Source: Alphaproteobacteria bacterium (GTDB lineage: Bacteria > Pseudomonadota > Alphaproteobacteria > Rhizobiales > Beijerinckiaceae). From it: a DNA stretch of 64,000 bases. Position numbers and translations under genes: made by a program. Shown piece after piece: positions 1 to 9,210 of this stretch. The stretch covers positions 1 through 64,000 of the forward strand of contig JAJPHH010000189.1 in the NCBI GenBank assembly GCA_021325385.1. Reading direction: 5' to 3'. The notes under the pieces are model-generated. The model was not told where the DNA came from. It was given only the letters and a program-made list of their open reading frames with translations, and did not search any database. The number at the start of each line of letters is the position of its first letter. Within the stretch, counting starts at the first letter, position 1.

Positions 1-2424
1 CCGGTCGTGCGCGGCCGCAAGGGCGAATACCGCAAGGAAATCGCCGAATTCATGAAGAAGGGCTTCCAGCGCCTGAAGGTCGACGGCGAGTTCTACGAGA
101 TCGCCGATGCGCCGGCGCTCGACAAGAAGCTGAAGCACGACATCGAAGTCGTCGTCGATCGGTTGATCGTGCGGCCAGACATGGCGGCGCGGCTGGCCGA
201 AAGCTTCGAGACGGCGCTCGATCTCGCCGACGGCATAGCCATCGTCGAATTCGCCGACCAGACGGACGAGGACGGCCAGCCGAAGCGGATTCTGTTCTCG
301 TCGAAATTCGCCTGCCCGGTCTCGGGCTTCACCATCCCGGAAATCGAGCCGCGGCTGTTCTCGTTCAACAATCCGTTCGGCGCCTGCCCGGTTTGCGGCG
401 GGCTCGGCTCGCAGTTGAAGGTCGATCCAGGCCTGGTCGTAGCCGATCCGAATCTGTCGCTGCGCAAGGGCGCGATCGCGCCTTGGGCGCGTTCGTCCTC
501 GCCCTATTACGCGCAGACCCTCGCCGCTCTGGCCAAGCACTACAAGGTCCGGCTCGAGACGCCGTGGCGCGATCTGCCGAAAAAGGCGCAGGACGCGATC
601 CTCTACGGCTCGGGCGAGGAGGAGATCCGCTTCGCCTATGAGGACGGCCTGCGCGCCTACGAGGTGAAGAAGCCGTTCGAAGGCGTGATCAGCAATCTTG
701 AGCGCCGCTACCGCGAAACGGAGAGCGACTGGTCGCGCGAAGACATCCAGCGCTTCATGAGCGCGACGCCCTGCGCCGCCTGCAATGGCTATCGGCTGAA
801 GCCCGAGGCGCTGGCCGTGAAGATCGACGGCAAGCATATCGGCGAGATCAGCGATCTCTCGGTGCGCCACGCGGTGGAATGGGCGAAGAACCTGCCCGAG
901 GCGTTGGACGAGAAGCGCAACGAGATCGCGCGGCGCATTTTGAAGGAGATCCGCGATCGGCTGACTTTCCTGCGCGATGTCGGCCTCGATTATCTGACGC
1001 TGTCGCGCTCGTCCGGCACCCTCTCCGGCGGCGAGAGCCAGCGCATCCGGCTCGCTTCGCAGATCGGTTCAGGGCTCACCGGCGTGCTCTATGTGCTCGA
1101 CGAGCCGTCGATCGGCCTGCATCAGCGCGACAACGCGCGGCTGCTCGAGACGTTGCGACGTCTGCGCGACCTCGGCAACAGCGTCATCGTCGTCGAGCAC
1201 GACGAAGACGCGATCCTCGCCGCCGATTACGTCGTCGATGTCGGGCCGGGCGCAGGCATTCATGGCGGCGAGATCGTCGCCAAGGGAACGCCGGCGGACA
1301 TTATCGTCAATCCCAATTCGCTGACCGGGCAGTACCTTTCCGGCGAGCGCGTCATCGAATCGCCCGCCAAGCGCCGGCCGGCGCGGCCGGGCCGCGAGAT
1401 CAAGGTCGTCGGCGCGCGCGGCAACAATCTGAAGAACGTCACGGCGCGCATTCCGCTCGGTCTGTTCACTTGCGTCACCGGCGTCTCGGGCGGCGGCAAG
1501 TCGACGCTGGCGATCGACACGCTCTACAAGGCGGTGGCGCGCCAGCTCAACGGCGCCTCCGAGCAGCCGGCGCCGCATGACCGCATCGACGGGCTCGAGC
1601 ATCTCGACAAGGTCATCGATATCGACCAATCGCCGATCGGGCGCACGCCGCGCTCGAACCCTGCGACCTATACCGGCGCCTTCACGCCGATCCGCGAATG
1701 GTTCGCCAATCTGCCCGAGGCGAAAGCGCGCGGCTACCAGGCCGGGCGTTTCTCCTTCAACGTCAAGGGCGGCCGCTGCGAGGCTTGCGAGGGCGACGGC
1801 GTCATCAAGATCGAGATGCACTTTTTGCCGGACGTGTACGTCACCTGCGACGTGTGCAAGGGCAAGCGCTACGACCGCGAGACGCTGGAGGTGAAATTCA
1901 GGGACAAGTCGATCGCCGACGTGCTCGACATGACGGTCGAGGAGGCGGCGGTCCTGTTCAAGGCGGTGCCGTCGATCCGCGAGAAGATGGACACGCTGAC
2001 CCGAGTCGGGCTCGGCTATATCAAGGTCGGCCAGCAGGCCACGACCTTGTCAGGCGGCGAAGCGCAGCGCGTCAAGCTGGCGAAAGAGTTGTCGCGCCGC
2101 TCGACCGGGCGCACGCTGTACATTTTGGACGAGCCGACCACAGGCTTGCATTTCCATGACGTCGCCAAGCTGCTCGACGTGCTGCACGAACTAGTCGACC
2201 AGGGCAATACGATGGTCGTCATCGAACACAATCTCGAAGTGGTCAAGACGGCGGACTGGATCATCGATATGGGCCCGGAAGGCGGCGACGGCGGCGGCGA
2301 AATCGTCGCGCAAGGAACGCCGGAGGAGATCATGCGCGAGAAGCGCAGCCATACCGGGGCCTACCTTGCCGAGGCGCTTGCGCGCCGGCCGCAGCGCAAG
2401 GCGCGGAAGGAGGCGGCGGAGTAG
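1..2424 (+). CDS. uvrA: UvrA, excinuclease ABC subunit A (5' end outside window)
   Basis: Damage-recognition ATPase of nucleotide excision repair; it loads UvrB on damaged DNA. The frame is open from base 1. About 805 residues are visible against roughly 950-1000 for the family, so some 150 N-terminal residues, including the first Walker A, lie outside; the GTG at base 7 is an internal Val codon, not a start. Seen in order: a first zinc module (CPVCGG near nt 390), signature LSGGESQR near 1020, DEPSIGLH near 1100, a second Walker [10 protein letters not shown] near 1480, a second zinc finger (CEAC...CDVC, 1777-1860), signature LSGGEAQR near 2050 and DEPTTGLH near 2130. Identification is certain. 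Confidence 0.98.
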   Translation, partial: PVVRGRKGEYRKEIAEFMKKGFQRLKVDGEFYEIADAPALDKKLKHDIEVVVDRLIVRPDMAARLAESFETALDLADGIAIVEFADQTDEDGQPKRILFSSKFACPVSGFTIPEIEPRLFSFNNPFGACPVCGGLGSQLKVDPGLVVADPNLSLRKGAIAPWARSSSPYYAQTLAALAKHYKVRLETPWRDLPKKAQDAILYGSGEEEIRFAYEDGLRAYEVKKPFEGVISNLERRYRETESDWSREDIQRFMSATPCAACNGYRLKPEALAVKIDGKHIGEISDLSVRHAVEWAKNLPEALDEKRNEIARRILKEIRDRLTFLRDVGLDYLTLSRSSGTLSGGESQRIRLASQIGSGLTGVLYVLDEPSIGLHQRDNARLLETLRRLRDLGNSVIVVEHDEDAILAADYVVDVGPGAGIHGGEIVAKGTPADIIVNPNSLTGQYLSGERVIESPAKRRPARPGREIKVVGARGNNLKNVTARIPLGLFTCVTGVSGGGKSTLAIDTLYKAVARQLNGASEQPAPHDRIDGLEHLDKVIDIDQSPIGRTPRSNPATYTGAFTPIREWFANLPEAKARGYQAGRFSFNVKGGRCEACEGDGVIKIEMHFLPDVYVTCDVCKGKRYDRETLEVKFRDKSIADVLDMTVEEAAVLFKAVPSIREKMDTLTRVGLGYIKVGQQATTLSGGEAQRVKLAKELSRRSTGRTLYILDEPTTGLHFHDVAKLLDVLHELVDQGNTMVVIEHNLEVVKTADWIIDMGPEGGDGGGEIVAQGTPEEIMREKRSHTGAYLAEALARRPQRKARKEAAE

Positions 2425-2567
2425 GATTGACAGTCAGGTTCCGGAACGAGCGCTGCGGCTCGATATCGGTCATGGCCGGGAGAAGAAATAGGCGGAGGAT
2501 CGCCGTCCCGCTATGATGCTCCGGGTTGGCGTCTGATTCGCATCCTCAGCATCCACAGGACCTTTCC

Positions 2568-3008
2568 ATGCGCGCGGCATCCGCATTTCGTTCAAGCCTG
2601 ATCGCCTTGCTGACGCTTATCGGCGTCGCTTTTGCGCCCGCCGCCTATGCCGACAGCGGCAGCATCTCCTTCCGGGTGGTCAAGGCGGGCTTCGTCATTG
2701 GCGGTTCGGCGGGGTCAGGCGTGCTTTACTTCCACGGCAGGGCGTACCCGCTCGATATCGGCGGCCTCAGCTACGGATTCACCTTCGGCGCTTCCGAGAC
2801 GCGCTTCCACGGGGTCGTGAGCAACATCCGCCGCCCATCGGACGTGTCCGGCGTCTATGCCGCCGGCAATGTCGGCGCGGCTGTCGGCCGCGGCGCGCAG
2901 GCGATCGTGCTGACCAACCAGAACGCCGCGGTGCTGAGGCTTACCGGCAATTCCGTCGGGGCGATCGTCAGCGCTGACCTGAACGGATTAGTGATCACGG
3001 TCAAATAG
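2568..3008 (+). CDS. Small secreted glycine-rich protein, unknown function
   Basis: A 146-residue protein. An AGGA 7 bp before the ATG at 2568 supports this start over an upstream TTG at 2526. Residues 1-24 are a signal peptide (charged start, hydrophobic core, AYA before the mature DSGSIS), so export to the periplasm or envelope is likely. The mature part is Gly/Ala/Val rich with short predicted beta strands (KAGFVIGGSAGSG, GGLSYGFTFGAS, NIRRPSDVSGVY) and no cysteines. It recalls a class of small exported proteins common in Rhizobiales, but I cannot name the family. It stands alone downstream of uvrA; the next gene converges on it. Confidence 0.75.
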   Translation: MRAASAFRSSLIALLTLIGVAFAPAAYADSGSISFRVVKAGFVIGGSAGSGVLYFHGRAYPLDIGGLSYGFTFGASETRFHGVVSNIRRPSDVSGVYAAGNVGAAVGRGAQAIVLTNQNAAVLRLTGNSVGAIVSADLNGLVITVK

Positions 3009-3023
3009 GCGGAGGACGCGCTC

Positions 3024-4043
3024 TCAGCGGCTCAGCGCGTCCGGTTCAGCGAGCGACTCGCGACCAAGCGCCCGCTGCTCCCTCGCGATCCGGTCGATGA
3101 TCGCGTCATTCGCGCTGCTTTTCGGGCCGCTCGCTGCGATTCTGGCCTTGGCGTGCGCGATCGGCTCCCTGAGCACTTCGCGCAAGTCCTTCTCACAGGC
3201 GAAGTCGCCGACGATGCGTTTGACCTTAGAATTGTCGAACAGAGCCGTCCATGTCTTGTCGCCCATCAACGGTCCTTCCCAGTCGGGAAGATAACGGCCG
3301 AGCGTCTCGGTCGGCACATGCACGATGTCCGCCTCGACGCCGAGACCGGCGGCGATCGTCTTGTAGATATCGTCCCAGGTGTAAGCGTAGTCGGACGTGA
3401 TGTGGAAATCCTCGCCGAGCGCTTCATCCTCGCCGAAGAGTTTGACGAATGGCTTTGCAAAGTCCGAGCAGCGGGTGAGCGTCCACGGCGTCACGCCGTC
3501 GCCGGCGACGATGACCGGCTTGCCGGCAAGCATGCGGCGGGCGACCGCGTCGCCCTCATTGACCATGGTCGGCAGCATCGTCCGCACGGTGTGGCTCGGC
3601 CGCACGATCGTCCACGGAAATCCGCGCGCCGCCTTCAGCGCCGCTTCGCAGGCGATCTTGTCCTGGCTGTAGCGCCAGTAAGGATTCACGGTCGGCGTCT
3701 TTTCGGTGATGACGAAGCCATGCGGCGGCTTTTCGTAGACCGAGGCCGACGAGATGAAGACGTATTGGCCGACGGCGCCCGAAAATACCTCGATGTCTTC
3801 GGCGATCTGCGCCGGCGTGAAGGCGATGAATTGGCAGACGACGTCGAAGCCGCGCTTGCCGAGCGTCCGGTAGGCGGCGCCGTCCTTGATGTCGCCGCGG
3901 ATCACGCTCACGTCGGATGGCAGGTCGGCGATCGTGGCGCCGCGGTTGAAGACGCTGACCTGGTGGCCGGAAGCGACCGCTTCGAGGACGCAGGGCGCCG
4001 AAATGTTTCCGGCGCCGCCGATGAAGAGCACGTTCAGAGGCAT
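3024..4043 (-). CDS. NAD-dependent epimerase/dehydratase (extended SDR-like)
   Basis: A 339-residue nucleotide-sugar-epimerase-type protein. The start at 4043 places the Rossmann motif GGAGNIS at residues 9-15; the frame is open further upstream but the extra 54 residues are arginine-rich and unlike the family. SSASVYE at 98-104 and Y125-SQD-K129 supply the Ser and Tyr/Lys of the SDR active site. The middle (FHITSDYAYTWDDIY) resembles plant-type mRNA-binding/epimerase-like members that act on unknown sugars, so the substrate is open. It is monocistronic, convergent with the upstream small secreted gene and divergent from the DUF1223 gene. Confidence 0.85.
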   Translation of the reverse strand: MPLNVLFIGGAGNISAPCVLEAVASGHQVSVFNRGATIADLPSDVSVIRGDIKDGAAYRTLGKRGFDVVCQFIAFTPAQIAEDIEVFSGAVGQYVFISSASVYEKPPHGFVITEKTPTVNPYWRYSQDKIACEAALKAARGFPWTIVRPSHTVRTMLPTMVNEGDAVARRMLAGKPVIVAGDGVTPWTLTRCSDFAKPFVKLFGEDEALGEDFHITSDYAYTWDDIYKTIAAGLGVEADIVHVPTETLGRYLPDWEGPLMGDKTWTALFDNSKVKRIVGDFACEKDLREVLREPIAHAKARIAASGPKSSANDAIIDRIAREQRALGRESLAEPDALSR

Positions 4044-4246
4044 GATCGCGATCCGTTCCCGCGCGCGCGGCTCGAATAGGACGCATCGGCCGCGAAAAGA
4101 CAAGCGCCAGCGGGGCGGCTGGGCCGACGCCCTGGGCTCACGCTCGCCAGCGGCCGCGTCAGCGGCGATCACGATTCCGTGATGTCGTAACATGGGCGCG
4201 GACATCCACGAATTCGCTGCAAAGGCTCAATGTCCCCGAGGGGCGC

Positions 4247-4978
4247 ATGACGATCTTTGCAGCGCCGCGTCGCTTCACTTTCATCAGCGCTCTCTTCGCC
4301 GCTGTCGGCCTGTCCGCAATCGTCGGCGCCGAGCCTGCTCTCGCCGCCGACGCCGGCCTCACCGTGGTCGAACTTTTCACCAGCCAGGGCTGCTCGTCCT
4401 GCCCGCCGGCCAACGCCAATCTTGCAAGATTAAGCGAGCGGCCGGGAATCCTCGCGCTGAGCTTCAGCGTCACGTACTGGGATCGGCTTGGCTGGAAGGA
4501 TACGTTCGGCCGTCCGGATTACACGGCGCGGCAGGAGGCGTACGAAGCGCCGCTCGGGGAGCAGGGGCCGTTCACGCCGCAAATGGTGATCGACGGCCGC
4601 AAGAGCCTGATCGGCAATGAGTTCGGCGAGATCGAGCGCCTCATCGCGGCGGCCCGCCGCGATGACGGGACCGCCCGGCCGTCGCTGACCTTGAAGGGCG
4701 GCGTCGCGCAAATCGGCGCCGGCGCAGCGCCGCGCAGCGGCGCCGATATTTGGCTGGTTCGTTACGATCCGCGCCGCGTCGAAGTGCCGGTTCTGCGCGG
4801 CGAGAACGCCGGCCGCACCTTGGCGCATAAGAACGTCGTGCGGGATTTGTCGCTTCTCGGGCGCTGGAGCGGGGAGGCGGAAACGATCGACGCGCCGCCG
4901 GCCGGCGATGGGCTGCGGCGGGCGCTGATCGTCCAAGCGCATGGCGGCGGCCCGATCCTCGCCGCCGCGGCGGATTGA
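4247..4978 (+). CDS. DUF1223 thioredoxin-like exported protein
   Basis: A 243-residue protein with an N-terminal signal-type hydrophobic segment (residues 10-33, ending ALAAD). A thioredoxin-like domain follows: VVELFTSQGCSSCPPAN carries a CxxC at C49/C52, then VTYWDRLGWKD and FTPQMVIDGR in the expected family positions. Length and motif order match DUF1223 proteins, which are common in alphaproteobacteria and have no firmly established reaction; a periplasmic thiol/disulfide role is inferred only from the fold. It is followed by the MXKDX protein in the same direction after a 107 bp gap. Confidence 0.88.
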   Translation: MTIFAAPRRFTFISALFAAVGLSAIVGAEPALAADAGLTVVELFTSQGCSSCPPANANLARLSERPGILALSFSVTYWDRLGWKDTFGRPDYTARQEAYEAPLGEQGPFTPQMVIDGRKSLIGNEFGEIERLIAAARRDDGTARPSLTLKGGVAQIGAGAAPRSGADIWLVRYDPRRVEVPVLRGENAGRTLAHKNVVRDLSLLGRWSGEAETIDAPPAGDGLRRALIVQAHGGGPILAAAAD

Positions 4979-5085
4979 TCCGATGAATTCTGGACGGGCG
5001 CTCGGCTCGTTTAGGACAAGCGCCGCCGATTGTCGGTTGCGCTGATCAAGGGACCATTGGTCCCGTTTGACCGAAGGATGAAGCC

Positions 5086-5370
5086 ATGACTCGAATTGAC
5101 GCCCTGGCGCGCCCAGCCCTGCTTGCCCTCGCGCTCGCGTTCGGCGCTGTCGGCGCGGCGCGAGCCGACGATGCGATGAAGAGCGACGCGATGAAGAACG
5201 ACGCGATGATGAAGAGCGGCGGCGCCATGAAGTCGGACGCGATGAAGAAAAACAACGCCATGAAGGGCGACGCCATGAAAGGCGATGCGATGAAAGGCGA
5301 CGCCATGAAGGGCGACGCGATGAAGTCCGACGGGATGAAGAAAGACGACGCGATGGCGCCGAAGAACTGA
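5086..5370 (+). CDS. Pentapeptide MXKDX repeat protein
   Basis: A 94-residue secreted protein. AAGGATG precedes the ATG. Residues 1-27 are a signal peptide ending ARA. The mature part is almost wholly a five-residue repeat of the form A-M-K-(S/G/N/K)-(D/N), about twelve to thirteen units, with four identical AMKGD units in a row (nt 5260-5320). This is the recognised MXKDX repeat family. Its function is unknown; the regular Met/Lys/Asp spacing could bind metal ions or nucleic acid, or form a charged helix, which is speculation. The near-identical codons make the region prone to unit gain and loss. Confidence 0.93.
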   Translation: MTRIDALARPALLALALAFGAVGAARADDAMKSDAMKNDAMMKSGGAMKSDAMKKNNAMKGDAMKGDAMKGDAMKGDAMKSDGMKKDDAMAPKN

Positions 5371-5419
5371 TCCGGGTTTGCGCGATAGACGGCGCGGCCG
5401 GGCTAAGCTCCACCGCCGC

Positions 5420-5878
5420 TCACGCCGACTTCATCAGCGATGCGCCTTCGCCCTGCGCCCCGCGCATTGCGTTGCGCATCGCGCGCAGCATCTTGACCGC
5501 CGCGCCGACCGGCGCCGGCAGCGCCTTTCGGCAGAAAGCGAGCTTGCGCACCGCGGTCTCGACCGTCCAGACCGCTTGCGTCCCGGCGGGAAAGAAGACG
5601 ATGTCGCCCGGGCCCAAGCGGCGCGCGCCGTCGCCGTCGTCGATAACGACCGAACCTTCGAGGAAATGGATCGTCTCGTCGAAATCATAGATCCAGCGGA
5701 ACTTGCCGGGGGTGCAACTCCACATGATCGTGCAGGCGGTCTGGTCTTCGCTGCGCGACAAGACGGCGCTTCGCGCTTCAGGCGCGCCTTCGAGAATCCA
5801 GTCCTCGTTGATCGGGCTCGGCGCGAGCCGAGCGGCATGGGCTGAAGTCGACGAATAAGCGACCGTCGGTCCCGGCAT
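5420..5878 (-). CDS. Cupin domain protein (DUF861/cupin_3-like)
   Basis: A 152-residue single-domain cupin. The start at 5878 is decided by a strong AGGAGGGG 5-8 bp upstream; the longer frame to 6004 is a poor candidate. Cupin motif 1 is degenerate (FRWIYDFDETIHFLEGSVVI, residues about 71-90) and motif 2 is PGDIVFFPAGTQAVWTV. The order 'tight turn, Glu, Gly, DD.G, PGD, FP.G..A.W' is typical of the ureidoglycolate-hydrolase-like cupins that often lack a full metal triad. Substrate unknown. It converges on the MXKDX gene. Confidence 0.82.
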   Translation of the reverse strand: MPGPTVAYSSTSAHAARLAPSPINEDWILEGAPEARSAVLSRSEDQTACTIMWSCTPGKFRWIYDFDETIHFLEGSVVIDDGDGARRLGPGDIVFFPAGTQAVWTVETAVRKLAFCRKALPAPVGAAVKMLRAMRNAMRGAQGEGASLMKSA

Positions 5879-6398
5879 ATTTCCCCTCCTGGCGGCGCGC
5901 CGGGAAGCGAAGCCGACGAGCCTAAGGAGAAAATAGCACGTTCGTTTCACGGCAATCTGAGAAACGAGCGGCAAGGCTAAGGATATGTTTAGCGGATTCG
6001 CCACTGCGAGATGTAACTCTGCAAAAGCACGCTCGGTCCGCGGCGCTGGACAAGGAATGGCCGCCGTGCTTGCGCCGAAAGATCACGGCGGCGGCAAGAA
6101 ATAACCCGAATTTCCGACGACTTTGACGCTCGCGGAGCGAAGCGCCGACCCAAGGCGGCGAGACTATTTTGGCGGAAGCCGAGTCGAACCCGGCACAGCG
6201 AATGCTCGCCAGCGCGGGCGGCTATTTCAAGATTAGAACCTGGGCGTCGAGAAGCAATCTCTCGCCGGCATCGCGGCGACCTAGGCTCGCTCGACGTCGG
6301 ATTCGGCGACATTGATGGGCGAAGCGAGCGCGATCTGCGCAAGAGCAGGGCTACGCGCCGACCCGCATGTTCGCAAATGAGCGAAGGAGGAACAAGCG
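5879..6398. other. Intergenic stretch with a tRNA-like fragment
   Basis: About 520 bp without a convincing coding frame between the cupin gene and the small gene at 6399. Reading frames here are short and arginine-rich. The only recognisable structure is a tRNA 3'-half-like sequence on the minus strand near 6170-6262, described separately. Confidence 0.6.
6170..6262 (-). pseudogene. Degenerate tRNA-Ser-like fragment
   Basis: Read on the minus strand this has an anticodon-loop-like CTTGAAA (anticodon TGA at 6229-6227), a short variable-arm-like hairpin GCGA-GCAT-TCGC, a T-loop-like GGTTCGACTC and an end TTCCGCCA with encoded CCA at 6170. These are the marks of a class II (Ser/Sec) tRNA 3' half. 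However, no 5' acceptor strand complementary to GGCTTCC is found and the anticodon stem pairs poorly, so a functional tRNA is not supported. It could be a remnant of a tRNA gene or of an attachment site, or coincidence. Confidence 0.28.
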
Positions 6399-6689
6399 AT
6401 GAAACTACAACGCGAAGGCGTCGCTTACGTCTTGAGCCAGTTCGAGGCCGACGCAGTTCCCGCGGACCATCCGTTGGAGAAGCGGCTGGTCGCGATCTTC
6501 GGCGATCATACCTTCTTCCTCGATGGCGGCGGGCTGAAAATCATCGAGCCGAACGATTCCGCAGACGGTTCGGCGGAGACCGGCCGGGTCGTCGAACTCG
6601 CAAGTTGGGTCGACGAAGAGCGGACCAAGCTCTTGCCGCATGAACGCGAAGCGACCGACATCGTCGTCACGCTGAGCAAGGCGGCTTAG
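6399..6689 (+). CDS. Small conserved-looking protein, unknown function
   Basis: A 96-residue acidic protein with no signal peptide or membrane segment. AAGGAGG lies 9-15 bp before the ATG and decides this frame over an overlapping frame starting at 6377. The sequence contains FFLDGGGLKIIEPND and ends in a charged segment. No known motif is recognised. It precedes ndk, which is on the opposite strand. Confidence 0.65.
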   Translation: MKLQREGVAYVLSQFEADAVPADHPLEKRLVAIFGDHTFFLDGGGLKIIEPNDSADGSAETGRVVELASWVDEERTKLLPHEREATDIVVTLSKAA

Positions 6690-6875
6690 ATGAGGCGCGC
6701 GAGCGCGCCTCAGGTGGAACGTCAGCTCTGCGAGCGTCATGCGATCATCGGTGAGCGGCTAGGGCCGACGAAGCGGTTCCTCGTCGAACTCGGCGACGCC
6801 CCGGCTGGCTGCGGCGCCGTCGAGCCTTGACGTTGCACGGAAAGCGACGGGAACGCCGCGCGGAACGTCGGCGCT

Positions 6876-7298
6876 TCACCCGACAATTTCATTGCCCGAA
6901 AAGAATTGCGCGATCTCCACCGCCGCCGTCTCCGGCGCATCCGAGCCATGCACGGAGTTCTCGCCCATCGAGACCGCGAATTCCTTGCGGATCGTCCCCG
7001 CCGCCGCCTTCTCCGGATTGGTCGCGCCCATCACGTCGCGATAGCGCTGGATCGCGTCCTCGCCCTCGAGCACCTGGACCACGACCGGGCCCGACGTCAT
7101 GAATTCGACGAGCTCGCCGAAGAATGGCCTCTCCTTGTGGACGGCGTAGAACGTCTCGGCCTCGCGGCGCGTCATCAGCACGCGCTTCTGCGCGACGATG
7201 CGCAAGCCCGCGGCCTCGATCTTGGCGTTGACCGCGCCGGTGAGGCTGCGGCGGGTGACGTCCGGCTTAAGGATCGAGAAGGTGCGCTGCAGGGCCAT
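6876..7298 (-). CDS. ndk: Nucleoside diphosphate kinase
   Basis: Transfers the gamma phosphate of ATP to NDPs through a phosphohistidine. The protein has 140 residues, the usual length. It begins [13 protein letters not shown], the classic N-terminus, and contains the active site NSVHGSD with catalytic His117; the [11 protein letters not shown] and GATNP(E)KA segments are in place. It is a single gene, convergent with the small gene at 6399. In many Rhizobiales ndk is also monocistronic. Certain. Confidence 0.98.
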   Translation of the reverse strand: MALQRTFSILKPDVTRRSLTGAVNAKIEAAGLRIVAQKRVLMTRREAETFYAVHKERPFFGELVEFMTSGPVVVQVLEGEDAIQRYRDVMGATNPEKAAAGTIRKEFAVSMGENSVHGSDAPETAAVEIAQFFSGNEIVG

Positions 7299-7438
7299 GA
7301 GGCTCTTTCCATTTTTGTCGGAAGGGGAATAGCGCGCGGCTTATAGAGGCGGGCGGGGATGCGGGCAAGGCGGCGCCAGGGGCGCTACAGGCGGCGCCAG
7401 GGGCGCTTCGGCCAAGTCCGCTCCTGCCGAGCGGGGCC

Positions 7439-7836
7439 TCACTCCTTCGGAACAGGGCAGTCGAGATCGCCTTCCTCGCATTTCAAATAGCCGCGAAGTT
7501 CGGCGGTTCGCGTGTGCGTCAACCGCTCCAGGCATCCGCTATAGACCATGGGATAGATGCTGCCGCCCGCGTTTTCGGACGCCGCGAACCCGCATTCGGC
7601 GTCGCGAAACGCGATCCAGGCTTTCTGCGCGGCGACGAGCAGCTTGACCGTCTCCTGATCATCGTTCAGCCGCCGCGTGATCTCCCGATAGGCTTTGTTT
7701 AGCTCGGCGTCGGCTTTCTTAAAGGCGGCGTCCGCGCATCATTGAGCCCCTGCTGGCTCTGGTCGGGGCAGTCCTCGGCAACAGCCGCCGTCGTCAAAAC
7801 GAGCCATGCGCAGGCGAGAATGCTGATCCACCGCAT
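7439..7836 (-). pseudogene. LprI/DUF1311 family protein, frameshifted
   Basis: The ATG at 7836 opens a signal peptide (MRWISILACAWLVL..., ending VAEDCPDQS) and runs to GLND, then meets an early stop. One frame over, starting at the TGC at 7738, the sequence continues CADAAFKKADAELNKAY and on through AWIAFRDAEC, PMVYSGCLERLT and ends CPVPKE at 7439. Joined, this is a complete lysozyme-inhibitor-LprI-like (DUF1311) domain with its conserved CA..AFKKADAELN and AW..FRD.EC motifs. One base appears to be missing at 7739-7740. It is either a recent pseudogene or a sequencing error, as the rest is well preserved. Confidence 0.85.
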
Positions 7837-7932
7837 CGCCGAACCCCTCCAATCGCGCCGGCGCCGATGTTATGAGCGCCAAACGCCGCCGCGCGTCGCC
7901 GTTTGCGCGCCAAGCTAAGGCCAGGTCCGTTC

Positions 7933-8679
7933 ATGTCCAAGACCATTCTCGTCACCGGCGGCTCGCGCGGCATCGGCCGCGCCATTTGCCTTCTCGCCGC
8001 CAAGCGCGGCTGGTCGGTCGGCGTGAATTACGTCCACGACAAGCACGCGGCCGAAGCCGTGGTCGCGGCCGCGGCGCGCGACGGCGCGAAAGCGCTCGCC
8101 GTTCCCTGCGACGTCGCCAAAGAGAGCGACGTGATCGCCATGTTCGAACAGACGACCGAAGCGCTCGGCCCGCTCGACGGCGTCGTCGTCAATGCCGGAA
8201 TCGTGGCTCCGAGCGCGCGGCTCGTCGATATGAGCGTCGAGCGGATGCGTCGCGTATTCGAGATCAATGTGCTCGGCGCTTATGTGACCGCGCGCGAGGC
8301 GGCGCGGCGCATGGCGAAGAGCCGCGGCGGCAAGGGCGGCTCGATCGTGCTGATGTCGTCGGCTGCGGCGCGCCTCGGCTCGCCCGATCTCTATGTCGAC
8401 TACGCCGGCTCCAAGGGCGCGATCGACACGCTGACGGTCGGACTCTCCAAGGAGCTTGGCCGCGAAGGCGTGCGCGTCAACGCCATCCGGCCCGGCTTGA
8501 TCGAGACCGACATTCACGCCAGCGGCGGCGAGCCTGAACGCGCTCACCGGCTCGGCGCGACCGCGCCGATGGGGCGGCCGGGAACGCCCGAGGAAATCGC
8601 CGAGGCCGCGATCTGGCTGCTCAGCGATGCGGCGTCCTACACGACGGGCGCAATCCTCGACGTGACGGGCGGGCGGTGA
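7933..8679 (+). CDS. SDR family oxidoreductase
   Basis: A 248-residue classical short-chain dehydrogenase/reductase. The start at 7933 puts TGGSRGIG at residues 8-15. NAG at 87-89, Ser142/143 and Y157-AGS-K161 complete the NAD(P)-binding and catalytic set; the C-terminus (DAASYTTGAILDVTGGR) is typical. Closest in style to 3-oxoacyl-ACP reductase or glucose-1-dehydrogenase-like members; the substrate is unknown. The gene is alone on its strand, divergent from the broken LprI-like gene. Confidence 0.93.
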   Translation: MSKTILVTGGSRGIGRAICLLAAKRGWSVGVNYVHDKHAAEAVVAAAARDGAKALAVPCDVAKESDVIAMFEQTTEALGPLDGVVVNAGIVAPSARLVDMSVERMRRVFEINVLGAYVTAREAARRMAKSRGGKGGSIVLMSSAAARLGSPDLYVDYAGSKGAIDTLTVGLSKELGREGVRVNAIRPGLIETDIHASGGEPERAHRLGATAPMGRPGTPEEIAEAAIWLLSDAASYTTGAILDVTGGR

Positions 8680-8766
8680 GGACGCTCGTTCACACAGTCA
8701 TTGCGACGAGCCATTGTTAATAGCGACGCTTAGGAATGGGCGCTTCGCTCCATAACGGCTGGAACT

Positions 8767-9138
8767 CTATCGAAAGGCTGGCGAGACGAAGATCGCGATC
8801 GAGATCAACAGGCCGACGAAGAACGACGACGAGCGCAGCGGCTGCCGGTCGGCCAGATACGCCGCCGTATAGAACAGCCGAACCGCGACGAACGCGACGG
8901 CCAGCCAATTGACCAGGGCGCTCGGGCCGCCGGCGACATGAGCGACAATCACCGCGGCCGCGAAGAAGGGAAACGCTTCGAAATGGTTCAGATGCGCGCC
9001 ATAGGCGCGCGCCGGCAGGCCTTCGAGTTCGCCGGCCAGTTTGCGCGGCAGCTTGATGTCGAGTTTCGCCGAGGCCGGTCCGAAGACCGCATAGGGCAAA
9101 AGCGCGGCGACAAGGACGCACCAAAAGGCGATGGTCAT
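8767..9138 (-). CDS. MAPEG family membrane protein
   Basis: A 123-residue integral membrane protein starting MTIAFWCVLVAALLPY. Four hydrophobic segments are visible (residues about 3-18, 48-65, 70-92 and 101-120) with the family pattern RAYGAHLNHFEAFPFFAAAV between the first and second and RLFYTAAYLAD before the last. MAPEG proteins are trimeric membrane enzymes of eicosanoid/glutathione metabolism in eukaryotes; the role of bacterial members is unclear. The frame is open 13 codons upstream, but the chosen Met fits the first helix. Confidence 0.9.
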   Translation of the reverse strand: MTIAFWCVLVAALLPYAVFGPASAKLDIKLPRKLAGELEGLPARAYGAHLNHFEAFPFFAAAVIVAHVAGGPSALVNWLAVAFVAVRLFYTAAYLADRQPLRSSSFFVGLLISIAIFVSPAFR

Positions 9139-9210
9139 TGAAAGTCCCTCCCGATTCCCTCGCCGATCGTTTAGCACGCCCGGCCGAGCGCGCCGAGGCG
9201 GCGCCTAGGC

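Noticed and set aside
1-9. GTG at base 7 as the start of uvrA
   Set aside because: The frame is open from base 1 and about 150 residues of the family, including the first Walker A, are missing, so the gene starts outside the window.
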